64,000 bases of DNA, taken from contig NC_060064.1 in NCBI RefSeq assembly GCF_020283565.1, positions 4,176,001 to 4,240,000 on the forward strand. Reading direction: 5' to 3'. The stretch is from Trifolium pratense (lineage: Eukaryota; Streptophyta; Magnoliopsida; Fabales; Fabaceae). Position 1 is the stretch's first letter. Each line of letters opens with the position of its first letter. Below the pieces are notes generated by a model. That model did no database searches, was not told the origin of the DNA, and worked only from the letters and a program-made list of their open reading frames with translations. This document shows positions 61,101-64,000 of the stretch, piece by piece. The translations under genes were made by a program, and so were the position numbers.

Positions 61101-63266
61101 TATTTGGAACGGCTAAAGCCCAGACAATTGATGCTTCTAGTAAGGTGAAATTAGATAAATTTTACGATAACAGTGACGGTGAGGATGAATTGGAGGCCAG
61201 CAAAAGTGGGAACAATGAGAATGGGGGAAGTGATCTTCTGCAGAAGGATGTCATCAATGATTCGGTTTTAAATCAAGAGGATTTAGATACTCGCAAAGAA
61301 TCTGTTTTTAAGGTGATGAAACTTCTATCTTCTTGGACTTCTTCAGATGTTTGTTTTTGTTTGATGGGTATAACACATGTTATGCACTTCTTGAATTTTG
61401 ATCACAGAACTTTGATGAAGTTGTAAAAAACCCTGGGCCAAAAACTACATACGAAGTTTCCATATTTGCCTCAAATACATGGAAAAAGGTATAATATATT
61501 GTGTTGTTTTTATATATGGGTGATCCCTTTCTGTTATCAAAGAAAACTATTTTGATATCTTCCAGATAACTTGTGGCATTGTGTTGGACTGATTTATTGC
61601 TAATGGGCAGGCAAAAAACACAAATAATGTAGACACAGACATCAAGAAGTCTCCAAAGTTTACAGGGCCTGTTAGGCACAATGTGAAGGTATGAAATCGT
61701 TGTATTTCTGAAGAATATAAACTGAATTGTTGGATTTGCCTGAAAATGTTTTGTCATTTTATGTCCTAGAACACTGAAAGCGATCAATTGGGAGAGCAGA
61801 GCGATACGGATGATGAAGGACAGATGGTGGATGGAATTCTGACTTCTGCATCTAAACCATCTTATAAACTTCCATCTCAAGAGGAGCTCATTGCACAAAC
61901 TTTTGCTGGGGATGATGTAGAAGGTGATTTTGAAAATGATAAGCAGGCGATCCTCAATGAAGAAAATCCTGAGCCAGAAACGCCCCAAGATCTTCCTGGT
62001 TGGGGAAACTGGACTAATGTACAGAAAAAGATTGGTTTACCACCCCGGATGGTCAAAGAACATGAAGTTGCCGTGAGAAAAAGGGAAGACAGACTGAATA
62101 TGAGAAAGGATGCTAAGCTTACACATGTGATTATCTCCGAAAAACCAAGCAAGAAGGTTAGTGACATCAAATATAAGGTTTAGGACCTGCCAGATTATAG
62201 ACGTTACTCCTCCGTTCCTTTTTAAGTGTTGTTATAGAAGAATTTTTTGTTCCTATTTAACTATCGTTTTGATAGTTTAAAGTTACAATTTGTCAATTAT
62301 ACCCTTATTCTCTCGATAACTCCTACTTCACATTTTCGATAAAATTAATTCATTCTTTCTCAATAATTACATTCCTTTTTTCAAAATGAGGGTAGAATAG
62401 GAAAAAGATCCAACAATCCACTATCTTGGTTGGAGACCTTTATGCTAAAACGAAATAGGATTATAATATGTAAAGGCCAGAATGAAATATCAACAATACT
62501 TCAGTGCAGTGGGAATGGCTAGGGTGTTAGTCTACACCATTTGGCTGGAGGAACTGAATTTTCATAATTAATTGAGCTTTATAATTTAGTGTCTTGAATC
62601 ATTTTGCCATTTGCCAACCACCATTGTCTTGTGTAATGAATATTTTTCTTCTACGAACCGCCATTGTCTTGTGTAATGGATATTTTTCTTCTACGTCAAG
62701 TAATTGAGCAGGTTTTAATTTTATTCTTTTGGAAATATGACAGGCTGAGAAACTCTATACAAAAACCGTGCCCTATCCTTACCCTTCCAAAGAGATGTTT
62801 GATCAGATTAATCGTACGCCCGTTGGACCAGATTTTAACCCGACAACTACAGTTGGAGCTCTTATTCGGCCTGAAGTAAGTTTTTCAGAACACTTCCTTA
62901 GCAAATTGGCTATCCTTTGATTCTTTTGTGTGTTTAACTGTTTATCATCATGCTGTATCTTTTTATTCATAGTTATTAAGAATAATATTTGGACTGTCCT
63001 CCTTTTTGAAGTAGTAGTAAGTAAAGCCCTTAATTGGATACTTGCACCTGTATTTTATTTGTAGCTGCCTTGTGATTATATTTTTGTATGTGCAGGTGGT
63101 GAAGAAACCAGGTGTTATTATAAAACCAGTAGAGTTTGAGGAAGTGAATCCTCATGGTAAACCAGTGCAACAAAGTGTTAAGCACAAGTTGAAGAAAACA
63201 AAAGGCAATGATAGCCTAGCCGTAAAAAAATCGAAGTTCAAGGGAAAAAGATCAGCGGGAAAGTGA
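58169..63266 (+). CDS. UTP14: U3 snoRNA-associated protein 14 (UTP14)
   Basis: UTP14 is a nucleolar component of the small-subunit processome needed for 18S rRNA maturation. It activates the helicase Dhr1 in yeast. Eleven exons: 58169-58453, 58552-58618, 58704-59191, 59970-60191, 60279-60605, 60959-61312, 61408-61488, 61611-61688, 61770-62156, 62744-62875 and 63096-63266. They splice in frame at GT-AG sites to 863 residues. The N-terminus is Lys-rich. Conserved Utp14 stretches include YAPLPKAEQAKVDRKVAYE, IKSRTFHRLLKK, HKHNSKWLQRNKQRGL, LPGWGNW and YPYPSKEMFDQINRTPVGPDFN. Acidic Ser/Asp runs (exon 5) and a basic C-terminus are typical. The copy appears complete. Confidence 0.95.
59740..59895. 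repeat. GTACCCGTA-rich repeat in UTP14 intron 3
   Basis: This short block is packed with CGTACCCGTA, GGTACCCGTATC and related palindromic motifs in both orientations. It is GC-richer than the rest of the intron and looks like a transposon remnant. Confidence 0.5.
62617..62698 (+). repeat. 41-bp tandem duplication in UTP14 intron 9
   Basis: Two near-identical units contain CCATTGTCTTGTGTAATG followed by atatttttcttctac. A decayed Stowaway-like end (ctcctccgttcctttttaag) lies near 62208 in the same intron. Confidence 0.75.
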
Positions 63267-64000
63267 ATTACGATTCTGATCCAGTTCTAGAAATATTCAC
63301 CATTTTCAGTCTATTCTTTGCAAAGAACAACTTTGGAGATTGAAAGAAGAGTAAAAACAAATTTTAGCAGGCGGAAGCTTATGTCATCCAAGAGAAATAA
63401 TAGAACGAGGGAGGGTTGCTTCCCTTGGTGTATTAGTATTCACAGGTTAAATTATTGATTTTATTGTTTTTAAATTTAAAAATGTTATTTTATTTCCCTA
63501 TTTGTTATGTTTAAGCTGTTAAGGTAGTGGCAAAGAATCTAATACTGGCATACTGCGACAGATTTCTTATTTTGTAGTTGTATCAGATACTTTTTATATT
63601 TTATATATGAAGCTGTGAGATCTCATGTTTGTTTTTCAAGAAATGTGTGGTGACTGGCTGACTGCTGGTGAGTGTGGGGAAAAAAATAACTGCAGAATAA
63701 CCAGAAAAACAAAAAAAAACTTAATTAATTTTACCTTTTTTTTTGTGTGGGTAAAATCCAACATTGCTCTTCTTGGAAAACTTGTTTTCGATATGCTTGA
63801 CACATCAAATAATGCCCTCAAAAATGATTCTGAATGGTGGACAGGTTCTGCTTCATCATTCTTCTGGTTTAGTTGCCGGACATCACTTGGTTCCCTTCAT
63901 GTTCTTATTTGTTATGTGCAGTCAATGAACTCGACAGTCAATGACATTTTCTTCTCTAGACCATTGAATCTTAATTAGCTTTATATCCAACTTTCTGCAA
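63267..64000. other. 3' flank of UTP14
   Basis: This holds the UTP14 3' untranslated region and further AT-rich DNA. A 117-codon frame at 63625-63978 has no recognisable domain and atypical composition, so it is not called. Confidence 0.5.

Noticed and set aside
63625..63978. 117-codon frame after UTP14
   Set aside because: No domain, no start context and no homology I recognise; it lies in the 3' flank.

Overview
The window is nuclear DNA of a flowering plant. It is AT-rich, its protein genes are split by GT-AG introns, and it is crowded with plant transposon families (Copia LTR elements, tRNA-derived SINEs, and Tourist-, Stowaway- and Mutator-type MITEs). Gene content and repeat style suggest a legume such as a Medicago or clover relative. 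That assignment is an impression, not something the sequence proves.

Nine loci look intact or nearly so. In order they are: the 3' part of a pectin methylesterase gene (+, 1-1228), a pectin methylesterase inhibitor (-, 2354-2983), an ATL-type RING-H2 ubiquitin ligase (-, 5347-5907), a soluble epoxide hydrolase (+, 13079-15990, 3 exons), ribosomal protein eL18 (-, 17541-19592, 5 exons), intronless exocyst SEC15 (+, 21577-23991), a secreted DUF538 protein (+, 26543-27025), the U1 snRNP A protein (+, 41086-44899, 5 exons) and the processome factor UTP14 (+, 58169-63266, 11 exons). There are also two near-identical LEA_3/SAG21-type genes (-, 37244-37649 and 51389-51812). A third LEA locus keeps only promoter and first exon and lies directly upstream of Mediator subunit MED31 exons (-, 46240-47847).

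The most striking observation is that third locus. LEA exon 1, with its ATG, organelle-type presequence, splice donor and TATA box, sits in matching splice phase with the MED31 exons. The predicted product is an uninterrupted 167-residue LEA-presequence/MED31 protein. It looks like a new chimeric gene made by recombination inside introns, with no sign of MED31's own first exon.

Between the genes lie: a probably young Copia element with identical 255-bp LTRs that lost its reverse transcriptase but keeps one open frame (27056-30093); a Mutator-like foldback element with a 9-bp target duplication and three 101-bp tandem units (6137-7245); other large inverted-repeat elements (9705-10352, 35294-36456, 49879-50280, 52783-53277); four Tourist-like MITEs with 3-bp TTA/TAA duplications, one confirmed by an empty paralogous site; three Stowaway-like MITEs; a SINE with a 14-bp target duplication plus a truncated sister copy; a probable solo LTR; and pseudogenes of SUMO, Copia gag and a papain-like protease.

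The genes do not form one pathway. PME and PMEI are functional antagonists in the cell wall and lie next to each other in convergent orientation. eL18, U1A and UTP14 are housekeeping genes for ribosomes and splicing; the first two carry telo-box or site II promoter motifs.
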